The notes below the pieces were generated by a model. It was not told the DNA's origin. It saw only the letters and a list, made by a program, of their open reading frames with translations, and searched no databases. A stretch of DNA of 64,000 nucleotides from Catellatospora sp. TT07R-123 (GTDB lineage: Bacteria; Actinomycetota; Actinomycetes; Mycobacteriales; Micromonosporaceae), in NCBI RefSeq assembly GCF_018327705.1, contig NZ_BNEM01000002.1, positions 2,232,001 through 2,296,000 of the forward strand, read 5' to 3'. Shown in pieces: positions 24,849 through 34,900 of the stretch; positions within the stretch are counted from its first letter, which is position 1, and every line of letters begins with the position of its first letter. The position numbers and the translations under genes were made by a program.

Positions 24849-27800
24849 CGGCGCCTCTCGGTGACGAGTTCATCGAATCGGGGTGCGTCGCCCTGGCGGA
24901 CCCGGGCCCACGCGAGGTCGAACAGCTGCGGGGCGGGCGCGACCGGCAGCACCACACCGAGCACGACCGGACCCTGCGCGCCGCCGATCAGCAGCCCGTA
25001 CTTCCAGGTCTCCAGCGGCAGGTGCGGGGCCTTGAGCGCGAGCCACCCGCCGGGCAGGAACAGCGACCGTCCGGCGCGGGGCCGCTTGGCCTCCACGATC
25101 AGGTCGGAGGCGGCCAGGGCGGCGCGGGCCGCCTTGAGCCGGGCGGGCTTCCAGCCGGTCCACGCCGCGACGTTGCGGTCGGTGGGGTCCGGCAGGGCCA
25201 GCAGTTGCAGGTACAGCGCGGCGGCGTCGGCGGGCAGGCCGGTGGCCTGGGCGACCTCGGCGACCAGCTCGGGGGCCGAGCGGGACGGGTCCTGGGCGAA
25301 GCCGTCGGCGTCGGGCACGGGGTAGCCGACCAGCTTCTCGATCTGGTCGCCGAGCACCGCGCGCAGGCTGGCGACCAGCGCGCTGACGCCGCTGACCTGG
25401 GCGAGCAGGACGGTCAGCGCCGGGTCGCCCGCGCCGTCGAGCAGGCCGGTGCGCAGGTGCGCGTGCCGCCAGTCGCCGCCGGGAGGGAACACCAGCGCGC
25501 CCGCCTGGACGCCGTCGGGGCCCTCGCTCGGGGTGGCGCCCACGGCGCGGGCCAGGCCGTCGATGTCCTTGGCGGCGATGTGCCCGGCGTGGATGACCAG
25601 CTTGGGGTCGCGCAGCCGGCCCCGCAGCAGCTCCAGCACCCGGGGCAGCCCGTCGCGCAGCGGGTCGGCGGCGGGCAGGTGGTAGACCAGCCAGGGCAGC
25701 GCCTTGGCCAGCGCCACGATCAGGTCGTCGGGGTCGATCCCGTCGGCCTTGCCGTGCAGCCAGCGGCAGGTGTCGGGGTTGGCGATGCCGTGCAGCAGCT
25801 CGGTGGCCGCGACGCTGCCGGAGGCGTTGGAGTTGTTCAGCGCCACGATCAGCTCGTCGCGCACCGGGCGGCGTACGCCGTGCCGCTCGGTCCATTCCGC
25901 GACCACCCGGTCGACGGCCGGGCCGGTGGCCCACAGCGCGGCCGGGTCTTCGGGCAGCATCAGCGACAGCATCCGCACCGTCTCGTCGCGGTGCTGCCAG
26001 CGGCGGGCCGCGACGGTCAGCGCGTCGGCGTCGACGCCGCCGAGCTGCTCGCGCAGCGGCTGGTTCTCGGCCCGGTCCCACTGGCGCCGGGGCAGGGCCG
26101 CCAGCAGCAGCGTCGCCTCGGCGTGGGACATGCCGGCCCGCTGCGACAGGTCGCCGGGGGCCTCGGCCCGCCACGGCGCGGGGCCGTGCTGGGCCAGCGC
26201 CGCCAGGAACGCCTCGACCGAGGCCGGGTCGGCCCCGGTGAGGTCGAAGCGCATCTCCTCGTCGATGGTGTGGCCCGGCAGCGCCCCGAACACCCCGTCG
26301 GGGGCGTGGTCGAGCAGGGTCAGCTCGCGGTCGTCGGTGTCGACCGTGAGCACGAGCTGCCGCCGCCCGCCCAGGGTCAGCACCTGCCCCGCCACAGCGG
26401 TGACCGGCGCGTCGGAGGTGACGTCGATGCGGCGCAGCGCGCTGCCCGGCGCGGTCAGGCCGCTGCGTGCGGCGGCGCCCAGCAGGTCGGCCAGGGCTTC
26501 GCGCTGCCCGTCGGGGATGAACGGGCTGGCGGCGCGGGCCATGGCCGGTCGCAGCAGGCCGAAGCTGTCGATCCAGTCGATGTCGCCCGGGAAGGCGACC
26601 CGCTCGGCCGGCACCTCGGCGGCGGTCAGCGCGGCCCCGGCCGCCTCCAGCAGCCGGACGGCGCTGTCGCCACGCCGGTAGCAGTAGCGGATCAGCCCGG
26701 ACAGCACCTCGGCGAGCTCGTTGTCGCCGACTCCGGCGGGCGTCACCGGCGCGGCTGCCTGCTGCCGGACCCGGCCGGCCAGGGTCTCGCCCAGCCGGTG
26801 CTGGCGCAGGGCCAGCGCGGCCGCGCGCAGCACCACCCCGCCCACGCCCGCGCGCAGCGCCGGGTCGGTGACCTCGGGCAGCAGCGGGGCGATCAGGTCG
26901 GGCAGCTGCTCGGCGGCGGCCGTGGTGAAGCCGCCGTTCTCGGAGACGGTCCGCGCGGCGGCCATCAGTGCGGCGGCACGCTCGTCGGACAGGGTCCGCA
27001 GCGCCGCCGATCCGGCCTCGTCGCGCGGGCGCAGGTGGTGCCAGAACTCGGCGGGCGGCACCAGCACGGTGCCCCGGGCGTAGGGGGAGGCGCCCCAGCC
27101 GCGCTGGTACTCGCCCAGGGCGGTGCCGTCGGCGCCGTACAGCCGCAGCGTGCTGCGGCGGTAGCTGTCCTCGTCGGTCAGGCCGCACACCGGCCCGCCG
27201 GGCAGGCGCAGCGCCCCGACCAGGTGGCCGGTGCCCTTGTCCTTGGGCAGCGTGTACGCGGTCCCGTCGACCGACTCGCCGACGCGGGTGCCGTCGGCCC
27301 GCTCCCGGACGCGCCAGCCGACCAGGCCGTCGCGGGCGCCCAGCGGGCTGCCGGCCGGGCCGGGGTGCAGGCGGCAGGAGTGCAGCTGAAGCGGCTCGCC
27401 GTCGACGGCGCCGTCCTCCAGGAACGCGGGCAGGCTGGCCCGGCCCGCCTCACCGGTGGCCGGGTCGAACTCGCGCAGCTCGTGGCGTTCGCTGCGCCAC
27501 CGCCACACCCAGTAGGCCGAGCCGTCGCTGAGCACGGGGCCGCCCCGGCGCTCGGACCGGTCGCCGACGTGCAGCGGCCGGCCGCCCAGGGTGCGGCCAC
27601 CGCCGGGCAGGGGCAGCGAGAGGCCGTTGGACAGGTCAAACGCCTCGTCGGGGACGGTGAACACGTCGTCGGGCGTGCCGCTCCAGTAGCCGCGCCGCTC
27701 GGCCCCGGCGTCCCAGCAGACCAGCAGCTGGCCGTCGACCCAGCGGAACACCTGGCGCCACTGGTAACGGCGCTCGTCGGCGGGGATGCGCAGGAGGTGC

Positions 27801-29575
27801 TCGTACTCGACGCGGTCGGGGCCGACGACCTGGACCAGGTCGCCGACGCGCACGATCAGGTGCGGCCACTGCTCGACCACCGTGGTCTCGTCGACCTTCA
27901 CGCCGTCGAAGCGGTGCACCGCCTGTTCCAGCGCGGGCCAGCCGAACTCGTCCAGCACGCCCGCGCGCAGGGTGCGGGCGAGCACCGCGGCGACGTCGTG
28001 CTCGATCACGGTACGGGCCGCGTCGGCGTGCACGGCCAGGCCCTCGGGAGTGTCCAGCCGCTCCAGCCGGTCCAGGTGGCCGCCGAGGGTGGGCAGGCCG
28101 TGGTCGCCGACCTCGCGGGCCAGGTTCTCCAGCCAGACCCGGACGGCGGTGCGCAGGCCCTCGACCGACAGGACGTTGCGGATGCGGTCGGCGCTGACGC
28201 CTCGTCCCAGGTAGTCCTCCACGCCGCTGACCAGCTCGTCCAGGAAGCGGCCGTCCCCGGCCAGCGCGACCAGGTCGCGGCGGCCCTCGGTGCTGTCCTG
28301 GAGCCAGTGCCCGACGTCGTAGCGGGCGTCATCGTGCGGCTCGGTGAGCGGCACGCCCAGCGCCAGGCAGGCGTCGACGAGGTCCAGGTCGACCTGTCCG
28401 TAGCGGCGGCACAGCGCCGTCGGCACGCCGTCGGCCTTGAGCCGGGGGGCCATCTGCTCCAGCAGCGCCAGCAGGTGCGGGCTGCGCTTGTGGTCGCGCC
28501 AGGAGCGGTTGTTGCGGTGGGCGTCGAAGCGCTGGAGCCAGCCCGCCGGGCCGTCGGGCGAGGCGGCGCCGGGGGCGACGCGGTCGGCGGGCTCGGTCAG
28601 CGCGGGCAGTGCACCCGCCTCGCCGAGCAGGGCCAGCCAGGTGTCGTCGGTGCAGTTCTTCGGGAAGATGCCCAGCAGGCGGCCCCGGATCGCGGGGTCG
28701 GCGGCGGCCAGGCCGGCCAGCGGCGCCCGGTAGGCGGCCCAGAACTGCTCCGGGGCGCCGATGGTCGCGGGGGCGCCGAACAGGTCGCGCAGCACCTGCT
28801 CATCGGCCGCGGCCTGGTCGAGTTTGGCGGCCTTGGCCAGGCGGCGCAGGTCGGTGTGCATCGCAGCGTACGGCGGCAGCCCGCCCAGGGTCCGCTCCAC
28901 GCACAGCCGCCGGAACCGCTCGTAGGCGTCGGCGGGGGTGCACCGGGCGGCCAGGTCGCGGGCGTGGCCGGTCAGCGCCTTCACGGTCAGCGCACCGGCC
29001 AGCGCGAACTCCAGGAACACCGCGTGCTGGCGTTCCTCGTCGATGGCCAGGCCGTACGCCCGCTCGGCGTCGCGGGCCTTGCCGAACATGCTCGCCGCGT
29101 ACGAGGTGCTGTCCCCGGCCAGGAACGCCCGGCCCGCCTCCTCGTAGAACGTGGGCAGGAAGTGCGGCACCGAGCGGGCCAGCCGCTCGCCGAGGGCGTC
29201 GAACCCCTCCTTGGCCGCGCCGGTGCGCGACTTGGCGATGCGCGCGAGCCGCTCGATCTCCTTGACCAGCGCCAGCGCGTGGTGGCCGTTGGCGGGGTCG
29301 TGCACGAGCGCCCAGGCCGGGAAGCCCAGCGCCTGCTGGCGGACCACGCCGACCGGCTCGGTCGACTCCGGCTTGTCGAAGCCGAGGAACTCCATGCTCA
29401 GGTCCTCGGCCGCGCCGAGGGTGGCCGGGACCAGCCGCACGATGGTGCGCTCGCCCAGCACCGGGTGCCGGTAGCGGCGCGCGCTCAGCGCGTCGACGGT
29501 GTCGTCCTTGGCCACGGCGGTGCCGGCGGGCAGCACCGCACCGGCCTCCAGCAGGACCTTCGTCTGCTCGCTCAC
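24845..29575 (-). CDS. Very large protein of the MoxR/VWA/SWIM cluster, function unknown
   Basis: The 1576-residue protein has no signal peptide or membrane segments. The first 400 residues are helical (several Ala/Leu-rich repeats), a middle section (about 640-880) is rich in beta strands and Trp (WRQVFRWVDGQLLVCW, YWVWRWRSERH), and the last 600 residues are again helical with a final Lys/Arg-rich block (TGWKPARLKAARAAL). Such giants are sometimes labelled DNA-binding or MolR-like when found beside MoxR, VWA and DUF4132 genes; I cannot confirm a DNA-binding motif. The GTG start at 29575 overlaps the stop of the DUF4132 gene, and the ATGA at its end couples it to MoxR. Probably the client or scaffold of the complex. 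Confidence 0.78.
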   Translation of the reverse strand: MSEQTKVLLEAGAVLPAGTAVAKDDTVDALSARRYRHPVLGERTIVRLVPATLGAAEDLSMEFLGFDKPESTEPVGVVRQQALGFPAWALVHDPANGHHALALVKEIERLARIAKSRTGAAKEGFDALGERLARSVPHFLPTFYEEAGRAFLAGDSTSYAASMFGKARDAERAYGLAIDEERQHAVFLEFALAGALTVKALTGHARDLAARCTPADAYERFRRLCVERTLGGLPPYAAMHTDLRRLAKAAKLDQAAADEQVLRDLFGAPATIGAPEQFWAAYRAPLAGLAAADPAIRGRLLGIFPKNCTDDTWLALLGEAGALPALTEPADRVAPGAASPDGPAGWLQRFDAHRNNRSWRDHKRSPHLLALLEQMAPRLKADGVPTALCRRYGQVDLDLVDACLALGVPLTEPHDDARYDVGHWLQDSTEGRRDLVALAGDGRFLDELVSGVEDYLGRGVSADRIRNVLSVEGLRTAVRVWLENLAREVGDHGLPTLGGHLDRLERLDTPEGLAVHADAARTVIEHDVAAVLARTLRAGVLDEFGWPALEQAVHRFDGVKVDETTVVEQWPHLIVRVGDLVQVVGPDRVEYEHLLRIPADERRYQWRQVFRWVDGQLLVCWDAGAERRGYWSGTPDDVFTVPDEAFDLSNGLSLPLPGGGRTLGGRPLHVGDRSERRGGPVLSDGSAYWVWRWRSERHELREFDPATGEAGRASLPAFLEDGAVDGEPLQLHSCRLHPGPAGSPLGARDGLVGWRVRERADGTRVGESVDGTAYTLPKDKGTGHLVGALRLPGGPVCGLTDEDSYRRSTLRLYGADGTALGEYQRGWGASPYARGTVLVPPAEFWHHLRPRDEAGSAALRTLSDERAAALMAAARTVSENGGFTTAAAEQLPDLIAPLLPEVTDPALRAGVGGVVLRAAALALRQHRLGETLAGRVRQQAAAPVTPAGVGDNELAEVLSGLIRYCYRRGDSAVRLLEAAGAALTAAEVPAERVAFPGDIDWIDSFGLLRPAMARAASPFIPDGQREALADLLGAAARSGLTAPGSALRRIDVTSDAPVTAVAGQVLTLGGRRQLVLTVDTDDRELTLLDHAPDGVFGALPGHTIDEEMRFDLTGADPASVEAFLAALAQHGPAPWRAEAPGDLSQRAGMSHAEATLLLAALPRRQWDRAENQPLREQLGGVDADALTVAARRWQHRDETVRMLSLMLPEDPAALWATGPAVDRVVAEWTERHGVRRPVRDELIVALNNSNASGSVAATELLHGIANPDTCRWLHGKADGIDPDDLIVALAKALPWLVYHLPAADPLRDGLPRVLELLRGRLRDPKLVIHAGHIAAKDIDGLARAVGATPSEGPDGVQAGALVFPPGGDWRHAHLRTGLLDGAGDPALTVLLAQVSGVSALVASLRAVLGDQIEKLVGYPVPDADGFAQDPSRSAPELVAEVAQATGLPADAAALYLQLLALPDPTDRNVAAWTGWKPARLKAARAALAASDLIVEAKRPRAGRSLFLPGGWLALKAPHLPLETWKYGLLIGGAQGPVVLGVVLPVAPAPQLFDLAWARVRQGDAPRFDELVTERRR

Positions 29576-30447
29576 TCGTCCTCACCCTCCTCCTGCTTCA
29601 CCACGCGCCCGGCGTACAGGGCCGCGGCCATCCGGATGCCTTCCGACCAGGCGACCGGCCCGACGTCGGCCAGGGGCAGCCCGGCGCCGTCGCGGTCGGT
29701 GAAGACCAGGTCACCGGTCTCCGCCTCGTAGTACGGGTCGTCGGCGCCGACCCAGGTCCGCGCCTCGACGACGCGGCCGCCCTCGAACACCCGGCAGACG
29801 GCGTTGCCGCCGCGCACCGGGTAGCCGAGCTTGGTGGCGCGCGAGGTCAGGTGGCGCAGCTGCTCGTAGCGGCCGCCCGAATACTCCTCGACCCTGGTCG
29901 CGGCCGGGTCCTGCGTCGCCGGGCGGACGTGGATCTGGCGGAACAGCTGGTCCACCGACTGCTGCACACCCAGGTCGGCGGCGAACTCGCGCAGGTCGTC
30001 CAGGTCGCTCAGGGTCACCGGGTGCGGGATGAGCACCCGCGCGGCCTCGCGGCGCACCGTGTCGCCGTCGAGCGTGACCACGCCGATCCGCCCGGGCTCC
30101 GCGGCGCGCAGGAAGCCGACCTCGTCGGGGTCCCAGCCGCCGTCGTCGTCGAGCACCGCCACGACCAGGTCCGTCAGCGCGGTCCGCCAGCTCTCGTCGG
30201 GCCACACCTCGGCCAGCACCTCGACCGGCACGGGCAGCGAGCGGACCATCCAGCGCTCGATGTCGGTGCGGCACTGGGACTCGTGACGGCCCAGCCACTC
30301 GGTGAGCTGCCGCAGCCCGACCACGACCGGGTCGTCGCGCAGCGCGGCGGGCACGGAGCGCAGTTCGCGCCCCTTGGCGTTGCGGGCGACGAGCGTCGAT
30401 TCCCGCAGAGTGACCTCATAGCCACCCGATGCGGTCAGCCATCCCAT
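29572..30447 (-). CDS. DUF4132-domain protein, first gene of MoxR cluster 1
   Basis: The 291-residue protein starts at ATG 30447 with GGAAGGGGG upstream (gene strand), preferred over in-frame upstream starts that lack coding character. The central and C-terminal part (about 120-240) matches the DUF4132 pattern: ARVLIPHPVTLSDLDDLREFAADLG and a following FRQIHVRP. DUF4132 proteins are also linked to the MoxR-like genes near E. coli yehI. It is the promoter-proximal gene of the operon running to 18015; its stop overlaps the next start in a GTGA. Confidence 0.8.
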   Translation of the reverse strand: MGWLTASGGYEVTLRESTLVARNAKGRELRSVPAALRDDPVVVGLRQLTEWLGRHESQCRTDIERWMVRSLPVPVEVLAEVWPDESWRTALTDLVVAVLDDDGGWDPDEVGFLRAAEPGRIGVVTLDGDTVRREAARVLIPHPVTLSDLDDLREFAADLGVQQSVDQLFRQIHVRPATQDPAATRVEEYSGGRYEQLRHLTSRATKLGYPVRGGNAVCRVFEGGRVVEARTWVGADDPYYEAETGDLVFTDRDGAGLPLADVGPVAWSEGIRMAAALYAGRVVKQEEGEDE

Positions 30448-30835
30448 GTGGACGGCCCCCTTCCTGTCGAGGACACCGGAGGCTAAACCACCGCGGTGAC
30501 ACTTCCCCCGGCCGCGGGTGTACATCCGGTGCGACCTGCGGCGCCGCAACTGGTTCGGTCGGGCGCTTGCTGCGGTTAGCACCAGGACGCGGCAGAATCG
30601 GACGTAAGATCTGATCAGGCGTACGACGCGCAGGAGCACCGCGAGGCGTGGGCTGCCGCCCGCCGCCGAGCTCGCCGGAAAGAGGGCGACGATGCTGAAG
30701 CAGCCGGACGAGGCCGCGGCCTCCCGCACCACGACCAGCGCGCGGGCCGGCGAGTCCGCGCCCGTCTCGCGGCGTCCCGCCGCCCGAGCGTCGGCGGAGT
30801 ACCGTCGGAGCCCGAGGCGGAAGAAGGGGTCGCGC
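30448..30835. promoter_or_regulatory. 388-bp divergent intergenic region (MoxR cluster 1 / patatin gene)
   Basis: No gene with convincing coding character. It must hold the promoter of the five-gene minus-strand operon and that of the patatin-like gene. A GC-rich near-palindrome CCGCGG...CCGCGG occurs at about 30490-30520, but no confident -10/-35 pair was identified. Confidence 0.5.
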
Positions 30836-31675
30836 ATGAAGAGCCGGGCACTGGTGCTGGGCGGCGGCGGGATCACCGGAATCGCCTGGGAGCTGGGCAT
30901 TCTGGCCGGACTGGCCGAGGCCGGGCTTGACCTCAGCGACGCCGACCTGCTGATCGGCACCTCGGCCGGTTCCGTGGTCGCGTCGCTGTTCACCGGGCGC
31001 ACGCCGATCGAGGAGCGCTACGCCACCCAGCTGGAGGACCCGGCCGACGAGGTCGCCGACCGCCTGAGCACCTGGATGCTGCTGGGGTACGGCTGGGCGA
31101 TGCTGCGCAGCCGCCAGCCGGAGCAGTACCGGGCCCGGCTGGGCGCGCTGGCGTTCGCCAACGCCCGGATGACCCCCGACGAGCGGCGCGCGGTGATCGC
31201 CTCGCGCCTGCCCGACCTCGACTGGCCCGAGCGGCCGCTGATGATCACCGCCAGCGACGCGCACACCGGCGAGTTCGTGGTGTTCGACCGCGACAGCGGG
31301 GTGCCGCTGCTGGACGCGGTGACCGCGAGCTGCGCGGTGCCCGGGGTGTGGCCGCCCGCGCAGATCAACGGGCGCAGCTTCATCGACGGCGGCATGCGGT
31401 CGGCCACCAACGCCGACCTGGCCGCCGGATACGAGCGGGTCGTCATCGTGGCGCCGGTGACCGTCGGCGGCGGGCTGGTCTCCAGCGCCGCCCGGCACGC
31501 CGTCGACCTGCGCGCCGAGGGGGCGCAGGTGAGCCTGGTGAGCCCGGACCGCAGCGCCCGGACGGCGATCGGCCGCAACATGCTCGACCCCGCCAAGCGG
31601 GCGGTGTCGGCGCTGGCCGGTCGGGCGCAGGCCGCGACGATCATCGCGGAGGTGGCCGCCGTCTGGGGCCGGTGA
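30836..31675 (+). CDS. Patatin-like phospholipase family protein
   Basis: The 279-residue protein has the patatin catalytic dyad: the oxyanion loop LGGGGITGIAWELG at 8-21, nucleophile elbow GTSAG with Ser43, and Asp184 in FIDGGMRS. It lacks a signal peptide and is probably a cytoplasmic or membrane-surface lipid acyl hydrolase, similar to RssA-type proteins. The ATG at 30836 follows GAAGAAGGGG and begins the conserved MKSRALVLGGGG; the open frame upstream is non-coding in character. A short hairpin and longer inverted repeats follow the stop. Confidence 0.9.
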   Translation: MKSRALVLGGGGITGIAWELGILAGLAEAGLDLSDADLLIGTSAGSVVASLFTGRTPIEERYATQLEDPADEVADRLSTWMLLGYGWAMLRSRQPEQYRARLGALAFANARMTPDERRAVIASRLPDLDWPERPLMITASDAHTGEFVVFDRDSGVPLLDAVTASCAVPGVWPPAQINGRSFIDGGMRSATNADLAAGYERVVIVAPVTVGGGLVSSAARHAVDLRAEGAQVSLVSPDRSARTAIGRNMLDPAKRAVSALAGRAQAATIIAEVAAVWGR

Positions 31676-31823
31676 CCGATCCGAAGGTCCGGTGAAATCA
31701 GCCGGACGCCGAGGGCAGCCGGTCTGAACTGCGCGTACAGCGGTGACTTCGCTTGTTTTCGCAGGTGAACCCCGTCCGAACACGACGTAGCCAAACGCCG
31801 CTGGGGCCGCTATGCTTCTGCGT

Positions 31824-31869
31824 AACGCTCGGCTTGGCGACTTCCCCCGTGGTTGCCAAGACGAGCGTT
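31824..31869 (+). promoter_or_regulatory. Long hairpin behind a sigma-70-like -10 (possible small RNA)
   Basis: The 18-base arms 31824-31841 and 31852-31869 pair at 16 of 18 positions around a 10-base loop with a C5 run (TTCCCCCGTG). TATGCT at 31811-31816 resembles a -10 box and would start transcription just at the hairpin. The surrounding 31676-31973 contains no credible protein gene. It may be a small RNA, a leader or simply a strong terminator hairpin of the patatin gene. Confidence 0.45.
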
Positions 31870-31897
31870 CTTATTTGTGCAACATCGGATCGGTGAT

Positions 31898-31958
31898 GAT
31901 CGCGGTCTGCGGTCAGAATCGCGCGTTCCAGCACATCTTCTGACCGCAGAGCGCGATC
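31898..31958. terminator. Bidirectional terminator-like inverted repeat
   Basis: The 21-base arms 31898-31918 and 31938-31958 are complementary at 20 of 21 positions with a 19-base loop. The repeat lies between the convergent patatin gene and the RND operon, 16 bases from the RND stop, the normal place for a two-way terminator. No T-run follows, as is usual for high-GC actinobacterial terminators. Confidence 0.6.
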
Positions 31959-31973
31959 ACCCCGCCCTCAGCC

Positions 31974-34900
31974 TCACCCCGCCGGAACCGGCTCCGGCCC
32001 CGCGGCGGGTGGCGCGGCCGGTGGCTCGGCGGCGGCCGACTCCGTGCGCGGCCGGCCGAACCGCAGGTACAGCACCGGGACGATGAGCAGGTTGAGCAGC
32101 GTCGAGGTCAGCAGGCCGCCGATGATGACGACCGCCATCGGGTGCTCGATCTCGTGTCCGGGCACGTCGCCGAGGACCACCAGCGGCACCAGTGCCAGGC
32201 CGGTCGCCAGCGTGGTCATCAGGATCGGCGACAGCCGGTCCAGCGAGCCCCGCAGCACCAGGTCCTTGCCGAAGGGCCGGCCCTCGAACCGTTCCAGGTG
32301 CTGGTAGTGGCTGATCAGCAGGATGCCGTTGCGGGCGGCGATGCCGAGCACGGTGAGCAGGCCCACCAGCGAGCCGAGCGAGATGGTGCGGTCACTGAAG
32401 AAGTACGCCGCGAGCACGCCGCCGACCAGTGCCGACGGCAGGGTCAGGAACGACATGACCGCCAGCCGCCAGCTCTCGAACGACAGCCGCAGCAGGATCA
32501 GGATCAGCAGCGCCGCCCCGAGGCCGAACCACAGGATGCGCTGGGCCGCGGCCTGGCGCTCGGCGTACTCGCCGAGCAGTTCGGCGTGGTAGCCGCGGTC
32601 GAACTGCACGTTGCCGATTTTGGTGTCTAGGTCCTGGACGACCGCGCCGAGGTCGCGGCCCTCGACGTTGGCACCGACGTCGATGTAGCGCTGGGTGCCG
32701 TCGTGCAGGATCACGTTGGGCGTGGACTTGACCTCGACCTTGGCCACGTCGCCGAGGCGCACGTGCCCGCCGTTCGGGGTGTCGATCGGCAGGTTCTCGA
32801 TGTCGGCGACGGAGTCGCGGGTGGCGGGCGTGCTCCATACCACGATGTCGTAGGCCTTGCCGTCGCGGAAGATGTCGCCGACCTCCTCGCCGGCCATCAG
32901 CGTCGCCGAGGCGCGCCGTACGTCGCCCGGTTTGACACCGAACTTCTCGGCCTTGGCCAGGTCGACGGTGACCTCGACCTGCGGCACGTCCACCTCCAGG
33001 TCGACGTGCCGGTCGACGGTGCCCGGGGTGTCGGCCATCAGCTGCTGGATCTGCTCGGCCTTGGCCCGCAGCTGGTCCAGGTCCTCGCCGTAGATGCGCA
33101 CCACGATGGCGTCGCCGGAGCCGGTCAGCACCTCGTCGGTGCGTTCCCGCAGGTACGTGTACACGTTGTGCATCAGGCCGGGGTAGTTCTTGCCGACGGC
33201 CTCGATCTTGGCGATGGTCTCGTCGTAGTCGGCGGACGGGTCGATGCTGATCCACAGCTCGCCGAAGTTGACGCCCGCCGTCTCGTCGCCCAGGTACGCC
33301 ATGCCGATGTGCGCGCCGAACGTCTGCACGCCGGGCACCTGGCGCAGCTCCTTGGAGACGTTCTGGATCATCCGGATCTCCTCGTCGTTGGACGATCCGG
33401 GCGCGGTGATGAAGTGCATGAAGACGTTGCGCTCCTTGAACGCCGGCAGCAGCGACTGGCCCAGGCCGGGCAGCGCGGCCAGGCCGAACAGCAGCACCAC
33501 GCCGGTGGCCGCGAACGCGACGAACGGCTTGCGGATGATCCGGTCGAGCACCCGGCCGTAGGCGGGCTTGAGCCAGCGCACGACCGGCGACTCCCGGCGG
33601 TCCAGCGGGGCACGCGAGAGCAGCAGCAGGGCCAGGGCCGGCGTCACGGTCAGCGCCACCACCAGCGAGGCGAGCACCGCCAGGGTGTACGACAGCGCCA
33701 GCGGCCGGAAGAACGCCCCGGTGAGCCCGCCCAGGAAGAAGATCGGCACCGCCGCCGCGACGATGATCATCGTGGCGTACACGATCGGGCTCCGCACCTC
33801 CAGGGACGCGTCCAGGATGATCGACGCGGTGGAGCGGTCCGAGCCCTCGGCCCGCGCCTGGCGCAGCCGTCTCATGATGTTCTCGATGTCGATGATCGCG
33901 TCGTCGACGACCACGCCGACGGCGATCACCAACCCGGCTAAGACCATGGTGTTGATCGTGGCGCCGCGATAGTAGAGCACCAGGCCCGCGGCCACGATGG
34001 ACAGCGGGATCGCGACCAGGCTGATCAGCGCGGTACGCCACTCGAACAGGAACAGCGCCAGCACCAGCACCACGAACAGGCAGCCCAGCAGCAGCGCGCG
34101 GGAGAGGTTGTCCACCGCCGTCTCGATGAACGAGGCGGGCCGGAAGATGGCCGGGTCGACCTTGATGCCGGTCAGGCCCGGCTCCAGCGTCTTGAGCGCC
34201 TGCTCGACACCCTTGGTGACGTCGATGGTGTTGGCCCAGGGCAGCTTCTCCACGATCAGCATCACGCCGGGCTGACCCTGGATCACCGCGTCACCGATCA
34301 GCGGCTGGTGGCCCTCGACCACGTCGGCCACCTCGCCCAGGCGCAGCGGCGCCTGCCCGTCGCGGGACACGGTCACCTTGGCCAGGTCGGCCGCGGTGCG
34401 GATGGGCAGCACGTGCCGTACGCCGATGGTCTGGTTGGGGGTGTTGACCTGGCCGTCGGTGCCGATCACCGCGCCGTTGGAGAACTGGAGCAGCCCCACC
34501 TCCAGCGCGTCGGCGGTCTCGGTCATCACCTGGTCCAGCGAGACGCTGTGCGCCTGCATCCGCTTCGGGTCGACCTGCACCTGGAGCATCTGGAGCTGCT
34601 CGCCCCAGATCGCCACGTTCGCGACGCCAGGCACCTCCAGCAGCTTCGCCCGGATCGTCCAGTACGAGATCATCGACATCTCGATGATGGACCGGCTGTC
34701 CGAGGTGAGCCCGATCTTCATGACCCGGCCCATGGACGACACGGGCTGGAGCATGACCGGCGGCGCCGCCCAGGTCGGCAGCGTCGGGGTCACCGAGACC
34801 ATCCGCTCCGACACGAGCTGGCGGGCGGTGAACAGGTCGGTGCCCGGCTTGAACAGCAGCTCGATCGAGGACAGCTGCGCCAGCGACTTGGACCGCATCG

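Noticed and set aside
24830-29731. A long plus-strand open frame opposite the 1576-residue gene
   Set aside because: High GC content opens the complementary frame. The minus strand has start/stop overlaps with neighbours and sensible protein composition; the plus-strand translation is Gln/Arg/Gly-rich with no domain.
31853-32086. Short plus-strand frame beginning in the hairpin at 31824
   Set aside because: It starts at a rare codon, runs through the terminator-like repeat and into the 3' end of the RND gene, and has no ribosome site. Treated as non-coding.
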